Assembly: GCA_022710975.1 (NCBI GenBank)
Contig: JAKLGA010000005.1
Location: 340,518 to 404,517, forward strand
DNA from: Myxococcota bacterium
GTDB lineage: Bacteria > Myxococcota > B64-G9
Direction of reading: 5' to 3'
DNA length: 64,000 nt
Shown: positions 56,276 to 64,000 of the stretch, piece by piece
Numbering within the stretch: position 1 is the first letter of the stretch
Layout: each line of letters begins with the position of its first letter
Notes under the pieces: generated by a model
What the model saw: the letters and a program-made list of their open reading frames with translations, nothing else
What the model was told of the DNA's origin: nothing
The model's database searches: none
Position numbers and translations under genes: made by a program

Positions 56276-56305
56276 ACGGTAGCGGACCCCTCCCCTCCGA
56301 GTCAA
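56276..56305 (-). promoter_or_regulatory. Promoter of the 55265-lipoprotein/MORN run
   Basis: On the minus strand: TTGACT, 18-nt spacer, TACCGT, about 28 bases upstream of the ATG at 56248. Back to back with the plus-strand promoter at 56330. Confidence 0.55.
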
Positions 56306-56329
56306 TCACCCGGCAACGCGGGGGCGGAA

Positions 56330-56358
56330 TTGACGGCCCCCACCCGAGCCGCTAGACT
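56330..56358 (+). promoter_or_regulatory. Promoter of the exopolysaccharide kinase operon
   Basis: TTGACG, 17-nt spacer, TAGACT, about 40 bases before the ATG at 56398. Confidence 0.65.
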
Positions 56359-56397
56359 GCCTCCCCGGGGCCACGCGCCCCGCCCCGAGGGGAGCCC

Positions 56398-58581
56398 ATG
56401 CAGGAAGAGCACCGTCCGCCCGAGCCCCAGGAGCCGCAGATCGACCTGCGGGAGTACTGGAACATCCTGCTGAAGCGGCGCTGGACCATCGTGGCGGTGT
56501 TCGTGGCCGCGGTCACCCTGGTCACCATCTACACGCTGCGGCAGAAGAAGATCTACGAGGCCAAGGCCTCGGTCATCATCGAGCTGATGGCGCCCCAGGT
56601 GCTGGGCAACGTGCGCGAGGTCTACAACCTGGGGGCCGGCTCCTACTGGTCCAACAAGGAGTACTACGAGACCCAGTACAAGGTGATCACCTCGCGCGCG
56701 GTGGCGCTGCGGGTGGTGCAGCTGCTGAAGCTCGAGGGCAACAAGAGCTTCCTGGGCATCGACAAGCTGCCGCCCGAGGAGCAGAAACGCGCCCTGGAGG
56801 TGGCCCCGGACTACGTCGAGCTGGTGCGCGCGGCGATCAGCGTGGAGCCCGTCAAGGACAGCCGCATGGCCTACGTCAAGGCCCGCCACGAGGATCCCAA
56901 GTGGTCCAAGCGGCTGGCGGACGCCACGGTCAACGCCTACCGCGACTACAACCTCCAGACCCGGCGCGAGATCACCCTCGAGGCGGCCGGCTGGCTGGCG
57001 GACCAGGCCAAGGAGCTCAAGGTCCGCATGGAGGAGAGCGAGAACGCGCTGCAGCAGTTCAAGGAGGACCTCAAGGTCCTGTCGGTCAGCATGGAGGACC
57101 GCCAGAACATCACCTCCCAGCGCCTGGTCGACCTCAACCAGACCCTCAACCAGACCCAGGCCCAGCGCATCGCCCTGGAGGCGCGCCGCAAGCTGGTGCT
57201 CGACATCCGCGAGAACAAGCAGCCCCTGGAGGCGATCGAGAAGATCAGCGAGAACCAGCTCATCCGCCAGCTCAAGGAGTCCTACTTCCGCCTGAAGGAG
57301 CAGCAGGCCGAGCTCGGCTCCAAGTACCTGCCCGACCACCCCAAGTACAAGGCGGTCGAGGAGAAGGTCCTGGAGGTCAAGCGCAACATCGACCGCGAGA
57401 TGGGCAACGCGCTGGCCGCCATCGAGGGCGAGTACCAGACCAAGCTGGAGGCCGAGCGCGGGCTGCAGCGCGAGCTGACCAAGATCAAGGCCGAGGCGCT
57501 GGAGATCAACAAGCACGCCCTGGACTACTCCCGCCTCAAGCGCGTGTCCGACAACAACGAGGCGCTCTACAAGCTGGTGCTCTCGCGCCAGAAGGAGGCC
57601 ACGCTCGCGGCCCACCAGGAGACCAACAACGTGTACAAGCTCGACGCGGCCGTCGAGCCGACCGTGCCCGTCTACCCGCGGGTCAACCTGAACCTCCTGC
57701 TGGCGGCGGTGGTGGGGCTGCTGCTGGGCGTGGGCCTGGCCTTCTTCCTCGAGTACCTGGACAACACGGTCAAGAGCCAGGAGGACCTGGAGCGCCAGCT
57801 CCAGGTGGCCTTCCTGGGCATCGTGCCGAGCATCAAGCTGGAGTCCCCGCCCGAGGGGGCCGAGGTGGTGCGCCTGCGCGACCACTACCTGATCAGCCAC
57901 CCCAAGAGCAACGTGGCCGAGGCCTGCCGCACGGTGCGCACCAACATCCTGTTCCTGGCCCCCGAGAACCCGCCCCGCAAGCTGCTGGTCACCTCGCCCA
58001 GCCCCCAGGAGGGCAAGAGCACGGTATGCATCAACCTGGGCATCACCATGGCCCAGAGCGGCTCGCGGGTGGTGCTGGTGGACACGGACATGCGCCGGCC
58101 GCGCCTGCACAAGACCTTCGGGCTGAAGACCGGGGCCGGGGTGACCACCGCCATCCTGGGCGAGGCCGAGCTCGAGCAGGTCGTGCACCACACCGACGTG
58201 CCGGGGCTGGACGTGATCCCCTGCGGCCCGGTGCCGCCCAACCCCACCGAGCTCATCCACACCGAGCGCTTCCGGCGCTTCCTGGAGGCGCTGGCCGCCC
58301 GCTACGACCGGGTGATCTTCGACAGCCCGCCCGTGCTGGCGGTGGCCGATCCGCTCATCCTGGCCAGCCTGATGGACGGCGTGGTGCTGGTGATCAAGAG
58401 CGCCCAGACCTCCCGGGAGATGGCCCGCCGCGCGGTGCGCCAGCTCCGGGACATCAAGGCCAAGGTGCTGGGCGCGGTGATCAACGACATCGATCTCTCC
58501 CACCGCGACTACGGCTACTACTACTACCACCAGTACCGCACCTACTACGGGGAGAAGGAGCAGGATGCCCCCGGCCAGTGA
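56398..58581 (+). CDS. Wzc-like polysaccharide co-polymerase / tyrosine autokinase
   Basis: 727 residues. Inner-membrane protein controlling chain length and export of exopolysaccharide. An N-terminal Wzz domain with one membrane helix (~35-55) is followed by a long periplasmic coiled-coil (~185-410) and a second helix (~430-455). The cytosolic BY-kinase domain has Walker A SPSPQEGKST (Lys540), Walker A-prime VVLVDTDMRRP and Walker B RVIFDSPP. The C-terminus carries a tyrosine cluster (YGYYYYHQYRTYYGE) that would be autophosphorylated. Operon head; overlaps the DegT gene by 17 bases. Confidence 0.93.
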   Translation: MQEEHRPPEPQEPQIDLREYWNILLKRRWTIVAVFVAAVTLVTIYTLRQKKIYEAKASVIIELMAPQVLGNVREVYNLGAGSYWSNKEYYETQYKVITSRAVALRVVQLLKLEGNKSFLGIDKLPPEEQKRALEVAPDYVELVRAAISVEPVKDSRMAYVKARHEDPKWSKRLADATVNAYRDYNLQTRREITLEAAGWLADQAKELKVRMEESENALQQFKEDLKVLSVSMEDRQNITSQRLVDLNQTLNQTQAQRIALEARRKLVLDIRENKQPLEAIEKISENQLIRQLKESYFRLKEQQAELGSKYLPDHPKYKAVEEKVLEVKRNIDREMGNALAAIEGEYQTKLEAERGLQRELTKIKAEALEINKHALDYSRLKRVSDNNEALYKLVLSRQKEATLAAHQETNNVYKLDAAVEPTVPVYPRVNLNLLLAAVVGLLLGVGLAFFLEYLDNTVKSQEDLERQLQVAFLGIVPSIKLESPPEGAEVVRLRDHYLISHPKSNVAEACRTVRTNILFLAPENPPRKLLVTSPSPQEGKSTVCINLGITMAQSGSRVVLVDTDMRRPRLHKTFGLKTGAGVTTAILGEAELEQVVHHTDVPGLDVIPCGPVPPNPTELIHTERFRRFLEALAARYDRVIFDSPPVLAVADPLILASLMDGVVLVIKSAQTSREMARRAVRQLRDIKAKVLGAVINDIDLSHRDYGYYYYHQYRTYYGEKEQDAPGQ

Positions 58582-59722
58582 GCCCGCCGCGTCGCCCCCG
58601 GAGCCGGGCGTGCCGCTGTTCGACCTCGCCCGCCAGCACCGCCCGTTGCGCGCCGAGCTGCTGGCCGCGCTCGAGGCGGTGGTGGACTCGGGCCAGTTCA
58701 TCCACGGCCCGGCGGTGGCGCGCCTGGAGGCGGCGCTCGGCGCGGCGCTGGGCGCGCGGCACGTGCTGGGGGTGTCCTCCGGCACCGACGCCCTGCTGCT
58801 CGGGCTCATGGCGCTGGGGATCGGCCCCGGCGACGAGGTGGTGGTGCCCGCCTTCACCTTCGTGGCCAGCGCCAACGTGGTGGCCCGCCTGGGGGCCCGG
58901 CCGGTGTTCGCCGACGTGCACCCCGCGGAGCTGGTGCTCACCCCGGAGGAGCTCGAGCGGCGGCTCTCGCCGCGCACCCGGGCGGTGATCCCGGTGCACC
59001 TGTTCGGCCTGCCCTGCCGGGTGGACGAGCTCGTCGCCCAGTGCGCGCCGCGGGACATCCCGGTGCTCGAGGACTGCGCCCAGGCCACCTTCGCCAGGCT
59101 CGGGGCGCGGCAGGTGGGCAGCTTCGGGCGGCTCGGCGCCTTCTCCTTCTTCCCCACCAAGAACCTGGGCGGCTTCGGCGACGGCGGGGCGCTCAGCGTG
59201 GCGGACGGGGAGCTGCTGGCCCGCCTGCGGCGACTGCGCGACCAGGGCGGCCGGGCCCGCGACGACTACACCGAGCTGGGCGGCAACTTCCGCCTGGACA
59301 CGCTGCAGGCCGCGGTGCTGGAGGTCAAGCTCCGGCGCGCCGAGGCCTGGCAGGCCGAGCGCCGGGCGGTGGCCGGGCGCTACGCGGCGCTGTTCTCCCA
59401 GGCCGGCCTGGGCGCGCCGGGGGACGAGCGCCTGCAGCTCCCGCCCTGCCCGGCCGGCCGCGAGCACGCCTGGAACCTGTACGTCGTCCAGGCCGCGCGG
59501 CGGGAGGAGCTGCGCGCCCACCTGCAGACGCGCGGGGTGGGCGCGGGCGTGTACTACAGCCGCCCGCTCCACCTGCAGCCCTGCTTCGCCCCGGGGCCGG
59601 GCCGGCTGCCCGCGGCCGAGCGCGCCGCGGAGCGCGTGCTGGCCCTGCCCTGCTACCCGGGCCTCACGCCCCCGGAGCAAGAGCGCGTGGTGGCGGCCGT
59701 GGCCGAGTTCGCCCGCGCCTGA
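58565..59722 (+). CDS. DegT/DnrJ/EryC1-family sugar aminotransferase
   Basis: 385 residues, PLP-dependent. The PLP-binding lysine is Lys199 in FFPTKNLGGFGDGG. Other family motifs are GVSSGTDALLLGL, HLFGLPCRVDEL and the C-terminal YYSRPLHLQPCF. It transaminates keto-sugar nucleotides to make amino sugars for the surface polysaccharide. The ATG lies in the 3' end of the kinase gene (AAGGAGCAGG upstream), so the two are coupled. Confidence 0.92.
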   Translation: MPPASEPAASPPEPGVPLFDLARQHRPLRAELLAALEAVVDSGQFIHGPAVARLEAALGAALGARHVLGVSSGTDALLLGLMALGIGPGDEVVVPAFTFVASANVVARLGARPVFADVHPAELVLTPEELERRLSPRTRAVIPVHLFGLPCRVDELVAQCAPRDIPVLEDCAQATFARLGARQVGSFGRLGAFSFFPTKNLGGFGDGGALSVADGELLARLRRLRDQGGRARDDYTELGGNFRLDTLQAAVLEVKLRRAEAWQAERRAVAGRYAALFSQAGLGAPGDERLQLPPCPAGREHAWNLYVVQAARREELRAHLQTRGVGAGVYYSRPLHLQPCFAPGPGRLPAAERAAERVLALPCYPGLTPPEQERVVAAVAEFARA

Positions 59723-59750
59723 AGGGGCGCCCGCGCCAGGGGGGTCTGCC

Positions 59751-60284
59751 GTGGACGAGCCCGAGGAGCCCTGCCGCCTGCCCGAGGGGCTGCGCTGGTA
59801 CGCGCTGCACACCCGCTCGCGGCACGAGCGCAAGGTGGCCGCGGAGCTCGGCCGCTTCGCGCGGGTGTACCTGCCCGAGTACCGCGCCCTCTCCCGCCGC
59901 AAGGACCGCCGCCAGGAGCTCCTGCGGCCGCTGTTCCCCGGCTACCTGTTCGTGCGGGCCGCGCTCGAGCCGGCGCTCAGGCTGCAGATCCTGCAGGCCC
60001 CGGGCGTGGTGCGCCTGGTGGGGGTGCGCCAGCGCCCGGTGCCCGTGCCGGACGAGGTGGTGGCCTCCCTCGAGCTCCTGCTGGCGGCCTCGCCCGACGC
60101 CCGCCCGCGCGGGCGCTGGCGCCCGGGCGAGCGGGTGCAGGTGATGAGCGGCCCGCTGCGCGGCGTGGTGGGGGTGGTGGAGCACGGCGCCCGCGGCAGG
60201 CGCATCGTGGTGGCCGTGGAGCTGCTCGGCCGGGCCGTGTCCGCCAGCCTGGAGAGCGGCGATCTCGCCCCCTGCCTCGACTGA
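59751..60284 (+). CDS. NusG-like antitermination factor (RfaH/UpxY type)
   Basis: 177 residues from the GTG at 59751. The NGN domain begins LRWYALHTRSRHERKVAAELG and contains LFPGYLFVRA and GVVRLVGVRQRPVPVPDEVV. The C-terminal KOW segment is present (RPGERVQVMSGPLRGVVGVVEH). Its position at the end of a polysaccharide operon suggests a dedicated antiterminator, as with RfaH or UpxY, allowing RNA polymerase to read long polysaccharide gene clusters. No ops element was recognised. A purine-rich GGGGGG is the only ribosome site candidate. Confidence 0.88.
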   Translation: MDEPEEPCRLPEGLRWYALHTRSRHERKVAAELGRFARVYLPEYRALSRRKDRRQELLRPLFPGYLFVRAALEPALRLQILQAPGVVRLVGVRQRPVPVPDEVVASLELLLAASPDARPRGRWRPGERVQVMSGPLRGVVGVVEHGARGRRIVVAVELLGRAVSASLESGDLAPCLD

Positions 60285-60938
60285 TCAGAAGATCCCGGGC
60301 AGGAAGCGCCAGCGGGTGCGCTGCATGTAGGCCTGGTAGGCGGGGTCCTGCTGGGCCAGGAAGCGCTCCTCGAGCACGGCCCGGAGGCCGTAGCAGAAGG
60401 TGGACAGCGCGAACAGGATCCCGGTGTACCAGCTCAGGTGGCTGACCAGGTAGCCCACCCGCAGCAGGATGTCGGTCGCGTACATGGGGTGGCGGATGAG
60501 CGAGTACAGGAACCGGGTCTCCACCTTGCGAAGCGCGATCAGGATGCCGAAGGAGCGGCCCAGGTTGACCAGGGTGGCGAGCCCCAGCACGTTCGCGGCG
60601 AACACGATCAGGCCCGAGACCAGGACGGCCGTGGCGCCGCCCGTGGGCGGCTCGCCCATGAAGAACACGCCCGAGAGGAAGGCGGTCAGCGCCAGCGCCT
60701 GGCGGAGCGGGTTCCGGTCCACCGCCTGGTGCGGGCGCCGGAGCAGGATCAGCGCCACCATGACCGCGTTCTGGACGGCGAAGGACAGCTCCACGTAGTC
60801 CAGCCGGCCTTCGGCCCAGACCGCGTACGTCTCGCGGCCCATGACCGCGGCGAAGAAGCCGAACAGGCCGAGGTTGAAGAGCAGCTGGGCGTGACGCCGG
60901 AGCCAGGTCCAGGGGCCGCCGTTCATGCGCCCCATCAT
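60285..60938 (-). CDS. Isoprenylcysteine methyltransferase-family membrane protein
   Basis: 217 residues from the ATG at 60938; an ATG at 60926 (213 residues) is also possible and has a slightly better upstream purine run. Five hydrophobic segments. The C-terminal ICMT/phospholipid-methyltransferase motifs are clear: NLGRSFGILIALRKVET, YSLIRHPMYATDILL and QDPAYQAYMQRTRWRFLPGIF. It probably methylates a small lipid or thiol substrate in the membrane. The stop lies directly against the NusG-like stop (convergent, no spacer). Confidence 0.8.
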   Translation of the reverse strand: MMGRMNGGPWTWLRRHAQLLFNLGLFGFFAAVMGRETYAVWAEGRLDYVELSFAVQNAVMVALILLRRPHQAVDRNPLRQALALTAFLSGVFFMGEPPTGGATAVLVSGLIVFAANVLGLATLVNLGRSFGILIALRKVETRFLYSLIRHPMYATDILLRVGYLVSHLSWYTGILFALSTFCYGLRAVLEERFLAQQDPAYQAYMQRTRWRFLPGIF

Positions 60939-61044
60939 CCCCCGCCCACGGGGCACAGGCAAGCGCACACAAGTGGCGGAGCGGACGGGCTCCCGGTAGA
61001 ATGGGCGGGTGCGGCGAAACGACCCCGTCGTCCGGGAGGTTCCC

Positions 61045-63195
61045 ATGAGAGGCCTTGCGCTCCTGACCGCCTGCCTCGCAGCCCTGGCTGTCCTGGGCTG
61101 CTCCGACTCGGGCCCTGACTGCGGGGGCATCTTCACCCCCTGCGTGCTCGCCGGCGCGACCGAGTGCACCCCGGACGCGACCGGGGTGATGCGCTGCGAC
61201 CAGGACGTGGACGGCTGCCTGGCCTGGGTCAGGACCCAGACCTGCCTGGCGGGCCAGACCTGCCAGCTCGTCAGCGGCGCGGCCGCCTGCGCGGGCCCGT
61301 GCCAGTCGAACTGCGCGGGCAAGGAGTGCGGGGACGACGGCTGCGGCGCCTCCTGCGGCACCTGCCAGGCGGGCGAGAGCTGCGACGGGAGCGGCCAGTG
61401 CCAGATCGGCTGCAGCCCGGACTGCCAGGGCCGCGAGTGCGGCATGGACCCGGTCTGCGGCACCCTCGAGTGCGGCACCTGCACCGCCCCCGAGAGCTGC
61501 AACGGGAGCGGCCAGTGCCAGGCCGGCTGCAGCCCGGACTGCCAGGGCCGCGAGTGCGGCATGGACCCGGTCTGCGGCACCCAGAGTTGCGGCACCTGCA
61601 CCGCCCCCGAGAGCTGCAACGGGGTCGGCCAGTGCCAGGCCGGCTGCACCCCGAGCTGCGCGGGCCGCGAGTGCGGCATGGACCCGGTCTGCGGCACGCT
61701 GAGCTGCGGCACCTGCACCGCCCCCGAGACCTGCAACGGGAGCGGCCTGTGCGTGGCGAACTGCACCCCGAGCTGCGCGGGCCGCGAGTGCGGGCTGGAT
61801 CCGGTCTGCGGCACCCAGAACTGCGGCGCCTGCACCGCCCCCGAGACCTGCAACGCCAGCGGCCAGTGCGTGGCGAACTGCACCCCGAGCTGCGCGGGCC
61901 GCGAGTGCGGGCTGGATCCGGTCTGCGGCACCCAGAACTGCGGCGCCTGCACCGCCCCGGAGACCTGCCAGGCCAACGGCACCTGCGCCTGCGTCCCGGC
62001 CTGCGGAGGCAAGGAGTGCGGCGCGGATGGCTGCGGCGGCTCGTGCGGCTCCTGCCCCGCCGGCGAGACCTGCAACCTGAGCGGCCAGTGCGTCTGCGCC
62101 CCGAACTGCACAGGCCGCGAGTGCGGAATGGACCCGGTCTGCGGTACCCAGAGCTGCGGCGCCTGCACCGCCCCGGAGACCTGCCAGGCCAACGGCACCT
62201 GCGCCTGCGTGCCGGCCTGCGCCGGCAAGGAGTGCGGCGCCGACGGCTGCGGCGGGAGCTGCGGGAGCTGCACCGCGCCGGCGGTGTGCGACGCCTCCTT
62301 CCAGTGCTGCACGCCGGACTGCGCGGGCAAGGAGTGCGGCGCGGATGGCTGCGGCGGCTCGTGCGGCGCCTGCACCGCGCCCGAGACCTGCCAGCCCGAC
62401 CAGACCTGCGCCTGCATCCCGGCCTGCGTCGGCAGGCAGTGCGGGGACGACGCCTGCGGCGGCGTGTGCGGCACCTGCGTGGCGCCGGCCGTGTGCGACG
62501 CCACCTTCCAGTGCTGCACCCCGGACTGCGCCGGCAAGGAGTGCGGCGCCGACGGCTGCGGCGGCTCGTGCGGCACCTGCGTCGCCCCCGAGGCCTGCGA
62601 CGCCTCGGACCAGTGTGAGATCCCGCCGGTCGAGACCTGCGACGACGGCATCGACAACGAGGGGGACGGGCTGATCGACTGCGTCGATCCCGAGTGCGTG
62701 AGCACGGCGGGCTGCCCGGCCTGCGTGGTGGACGGCGTGCTGAGCTGCGGCGACACCCTGTCGGCCAACAACGGCAGCGGCGCGAGCGACTTCGCCGACT
62801 ACTCCTGCACCAACTACGACCAGTCCGGGCCCGAGCTGAAGTACGTGTTCGCGGTCCCGCCGGACACCGAGGTCACGGTGAACCTGGACTACCACGAGGT
62901 GGATCAGGAGATCATGCTCCTGGGGAACGCCTGCGATCCGAACGACTGCCTGGTCTACGGGGACAACGCGGCCACCTTCGGGGTGCTGTCCGGCGGGCCC
63001 TTCGTGCTGGTGATCGACGGCTACAACGGGGCCTCGGGCGACTTCACCGTGAGCGTGGAGTGCACCCCCATCGACTGGTGCCCCGGCTACACCGGCCAGG
63101 ACATGTGCTGCCAGAACGACGATCCCTGCGGGTGGGCGGACGACTGGGAGTGCGACTGCGACGCCACCTGCGACTGGGACTACTGGGACTGCTGA
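61045..63195 (+). CDS. Cys-rich lipoprotein with PPC-like domain
   Basis: 716 residues. GGGAGG lies 5 bases before the ATG at 61045, the lipobox is AVLGCSDSG (Cys19), and a -10-like TAGAAT is at 60997. The first ~80 residues match the N-terminal module of the 10309 and 63298 genes (CTPDATGVMRCDQDVDGCLAW). Residues ~85-525 are about 12 units of C.PDC.GRECG.DPVCG...CG.CTAPE.C or C.GKECG.DGCGGSCG. A DNEGDG motif (CDDGIDNEGDGLIDC, ~530) precedes a PPC-like beta domain (~565-675), and the tail is Trp/Cys-rich (WADDWECDCDATCDWDYWDC). Probably a surface protein; ligand unknown. Confidence 0.85.
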   Translation: MRGLALLTACLAALAVLGCSDSGPDCGGIFTPCVLAGATECTPDATGVMRCDQDVDGCLAWVRTQTCLAGQTCQLVSGAAACAGPCQSNCAGKECGDDGCGASCGTCQAGESCDGSGQCQIGCSPDCQGRECGMDPVCGTLECGTCTAPESCNGSGQCQAGCSPDCQGRECGMDPVCGTQSCGTCTAPESCNGVGQCQAGCTPSCAGRECGMDPVCGTLSCGTCTAPETCNGSGLCVANCTPSCAGRECGLDPVCGTQNCGACTAPETCNASGQCVANCTPSCAGRECGLDPVCGTQNCGACTAPETCQANGTCACVPACGGKECGADGCGGSCGSCPAGETCNLSGQCVCAPNCTGRECGMDPVCGTQSCGACTAPETCQANGTCACVPACAGKECGADGCGGSCGSCTAPAVCDASFQCCTPDCAGKECGADGCGGSCGACTAPETCQPDQTCACIPACVGRQCGDDACGGVCGTCVAPAVCDATFQCCTPDCAGKECGADGCGGSCGTCVAPEACDASDQCEIPPVETCDDGIDNEGDGLIDCVDPECVSTAGCPACVVDGVLSCGDTLSANNGSGASDFADYSCTNYDQSGPELKYVFAVPPDTEVTVNLDYHEVDQEIMLLGNACDPNDCLVYGDNAATFGVLSGGPFVLVIDGYNGASGDFTVSVECTPIDWCPGYTGQDMCCQNDDPCGWADDWECDCDATCDWDYWDC

Positions 63196-63227
63196 CGAGC
63201 CGCCGGCGGGAAGTGCTCACCCATACG

Positions 63228-63256
63228 TTGTGACGGGGCGGCGGATCGGCTAGCAT
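63228..63256 (+). promoter_or_regulatory. Promoter of the last Cys-rich gene
   Basis: TTGTGA, 17-nt spacer, TAGCAT, about 40 bases before the ATG at 63298. Confidence 0.45.
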
Positions 63257-63297
63257 GGGCTGGTCTCATCGCCCGAACTCTAGCCTGGAGGGGTCTC

Positions 63298-64000
63298 ATG
63301 CGGACCATGCGGATGCTCGGAACCTGCCTCGCGGGGATGCTGGTGGCCCTGACCGGCGCCGGCTGCACCGACGACGGCAGCCTCGACTGCAGCCTGGTCC
63401 TGGCGGCCTGCGAGACGATGGGGGCCACCCAGTGCACGCCGGACGGGGCGGCCGTCCTGCGCTGCGATCAGGCCACCGACGGCTGCCTGGCCTGGGTGAG
63501 CCTCGAGGCTTGCGACCCGGGCGAGACCTGCCAGCTCGTGGCCGGCGCGGCGGCCTGCAGCACCGCCTGCCTGCCCGACTGCGCGGGTCGGGTGTGCGGC
63601 GACGACGGCTGCGACGGCTCCTGCGGCGAGTGCGACACCGCCGGCGGCGAGGTGTGTGTGGTCGCGACCGGCACCTGCGAGGTGTGCGCCCCGGACTGCA
63701 CCGGCCGGGTGTGCGGCGCGGACCCGGTGTGCGGCGCCTCCTGCGGCGAGTGCGCGGCGGGCGAGAGCTGCGACGCGGACGGCCTGTGCCAGCCCGGCTG
63801 CAGCCCCGACTGCCAGGGCCGCGAGTGCGGAATGGACCCGGTCTGCGGCACCCTGGACTGCGGCGCCTGCGACGCGGGCGAGAGCTGCGACGCGGACGGC
63901 CTGTGCCAGCCCGGCTGCAGCCCCGACTGCCAGGGCCGCGAGTGCGGAATGGACCCGGTCTGCGGCACCCTGGACTGCGGCGCCTGCGACGCGGGCGAGA
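63298..64000 (+). CDS. Cys-rich lipoprotein, paralogue of 61045 (3' end beyond window)
   Basis: At least 234 codons; no stop before the window edge. GGAGG lies 7 bases before the ATG. Lipobox LTGAGCTDD (Cys23). The N-terminal module (CTPDGAAVLRCDQATDGCLAWV) closely follows those of the genes at 61045 and 10309. Then come C.PDCAGRVCGDDGC, C.PDCTGRVCGADPVCG and two identical 39-residue units containing CSPDCQGRECGMDPVCG. It lies 102 bases downstream of 61045 with its own promoter, so it looks like a tandem gene duplicate with independent repeat growth. Confidence 0.85.
   Translation, partial: MRTMRMLGTCLAGMLVALTGAGCTDDGSLDCSLVLAACETMGATQCTPDGAAVLRCDQATDGCLAWVSLEACDPGETCQLVAGAAACSTACLPDCAGRVCGDDGCDGSCGECDTAGGEVCVVATGTCEVCAPDCTGRVCGADPVCGASCGECAAGESCDADGLCQPGCSPDCQGRECGMDPVCGTLDCGACDAGESCDADGLCQPGCSPDCQGRECGMDPVCGTLDCGACDAGE
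63761..63994 (+). repeat. Two perfect 117-bp tandem repeats, continuing past the window edge
   Basis: Positions 63761-63877 and 63878-63994 are identical base for base by eye; the six remaining bases match the start of a third copy. Each unit encodes 39 residues in frame. Such perfect identity implies recent expansion and could collapse in short-read assemblies. Confidence 0.92.

Overview
The window is very GC-rich, coding-dense DNA (no gene-free stretch exceeds about 300 bases) from a Gram-negative bacterium with an outer membrane. Evidence for the envelope type is a LolA homologue, a TonB/ExbB/ExbD set, several predicted outer-membrane beta-barrels and more than a dozen lipoproteins. Large cysteine-rich lipoproteins with DNDCDG (MopE-type) motifs, a TIGR04551-like barrel, a PocR-type sigma-54 activator and the base composition point to a deltaproteobacterial, probably Myxococcota-related, lineage. 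No rRNA, tRNA, CRISPR array, transposase or phage gene was seen.

Layout. 1-2674 (minus): a TIGR04551-like barrel, a tiny LptM-like lipoprotein and dapA (cut by the window edge). 2897-7453 (plus): a 1518-residue Cys-rich lipoprotein. 7476-10211: a left-handed beta-helix protein, a TPR-like secreted protein and a methyltransferase. 10309-13836 (minus): a second giant Cys-rich lipoprotein. 14024-17838: a sigma-54 activator, a lipoprotein, rsfS (apparent AUC start) and a ComF-family protein. 18035-21084: two more Cys-rich lipoproteins in an operon. 21308-25801: rqcH and ftsK. 25961-31778: a barrel followed by a 1593-residue metzincin-like lipoprotein. 31861-37571 (minus): the gene series ugd, epimerase, beta-CASP nuclease, rimO, lolA. 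37732-40027: a CoA-transferase-family gene and a YedK/HMCES gene, convergent and overlapping. 40208-47945: exbB-exbD-tonB-receptor-lipoprotein-barrel-lipoprotein. 47949-51960 (minus): two nearly identical CASTOR/POLLUX-like channels in tandem. 52028-56248 (minus): a lipoprotein, a MORN-repeat protein, a small membrane protein and a lipoprotein. 56398-60284: an exopolysaccharide module (tyrosine autokinase, DegT aminotransferase, NusG-like factor). 60285-60938 (minus): an ICMT-like methyltransferase. 61045-64000: two paralogous Cys-rich lipoproteins, the last cut by the window edge.

How the parts relate. Housekeeping genes (dapA, rsfS, ftsK, rqcH, rimO, lolA) alternate with envelope and surface genes. 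The surface genes fall into three groups: Cys-rich repeat lipoproteins, barrel/lipoprotein pairs (including a possible TonB-energised uptake unit), and polysaccharide genes (ugd and an epimerase in one place, a Wzc-like kinase with DegT and NusG-like genes in another). Many transcription units are preceded by a recurring sigma-70-like promoter of the form TTGACN, a 17-18 nt spacer, then TA(G/C)NNT; these promoters help define the operon boundaries.
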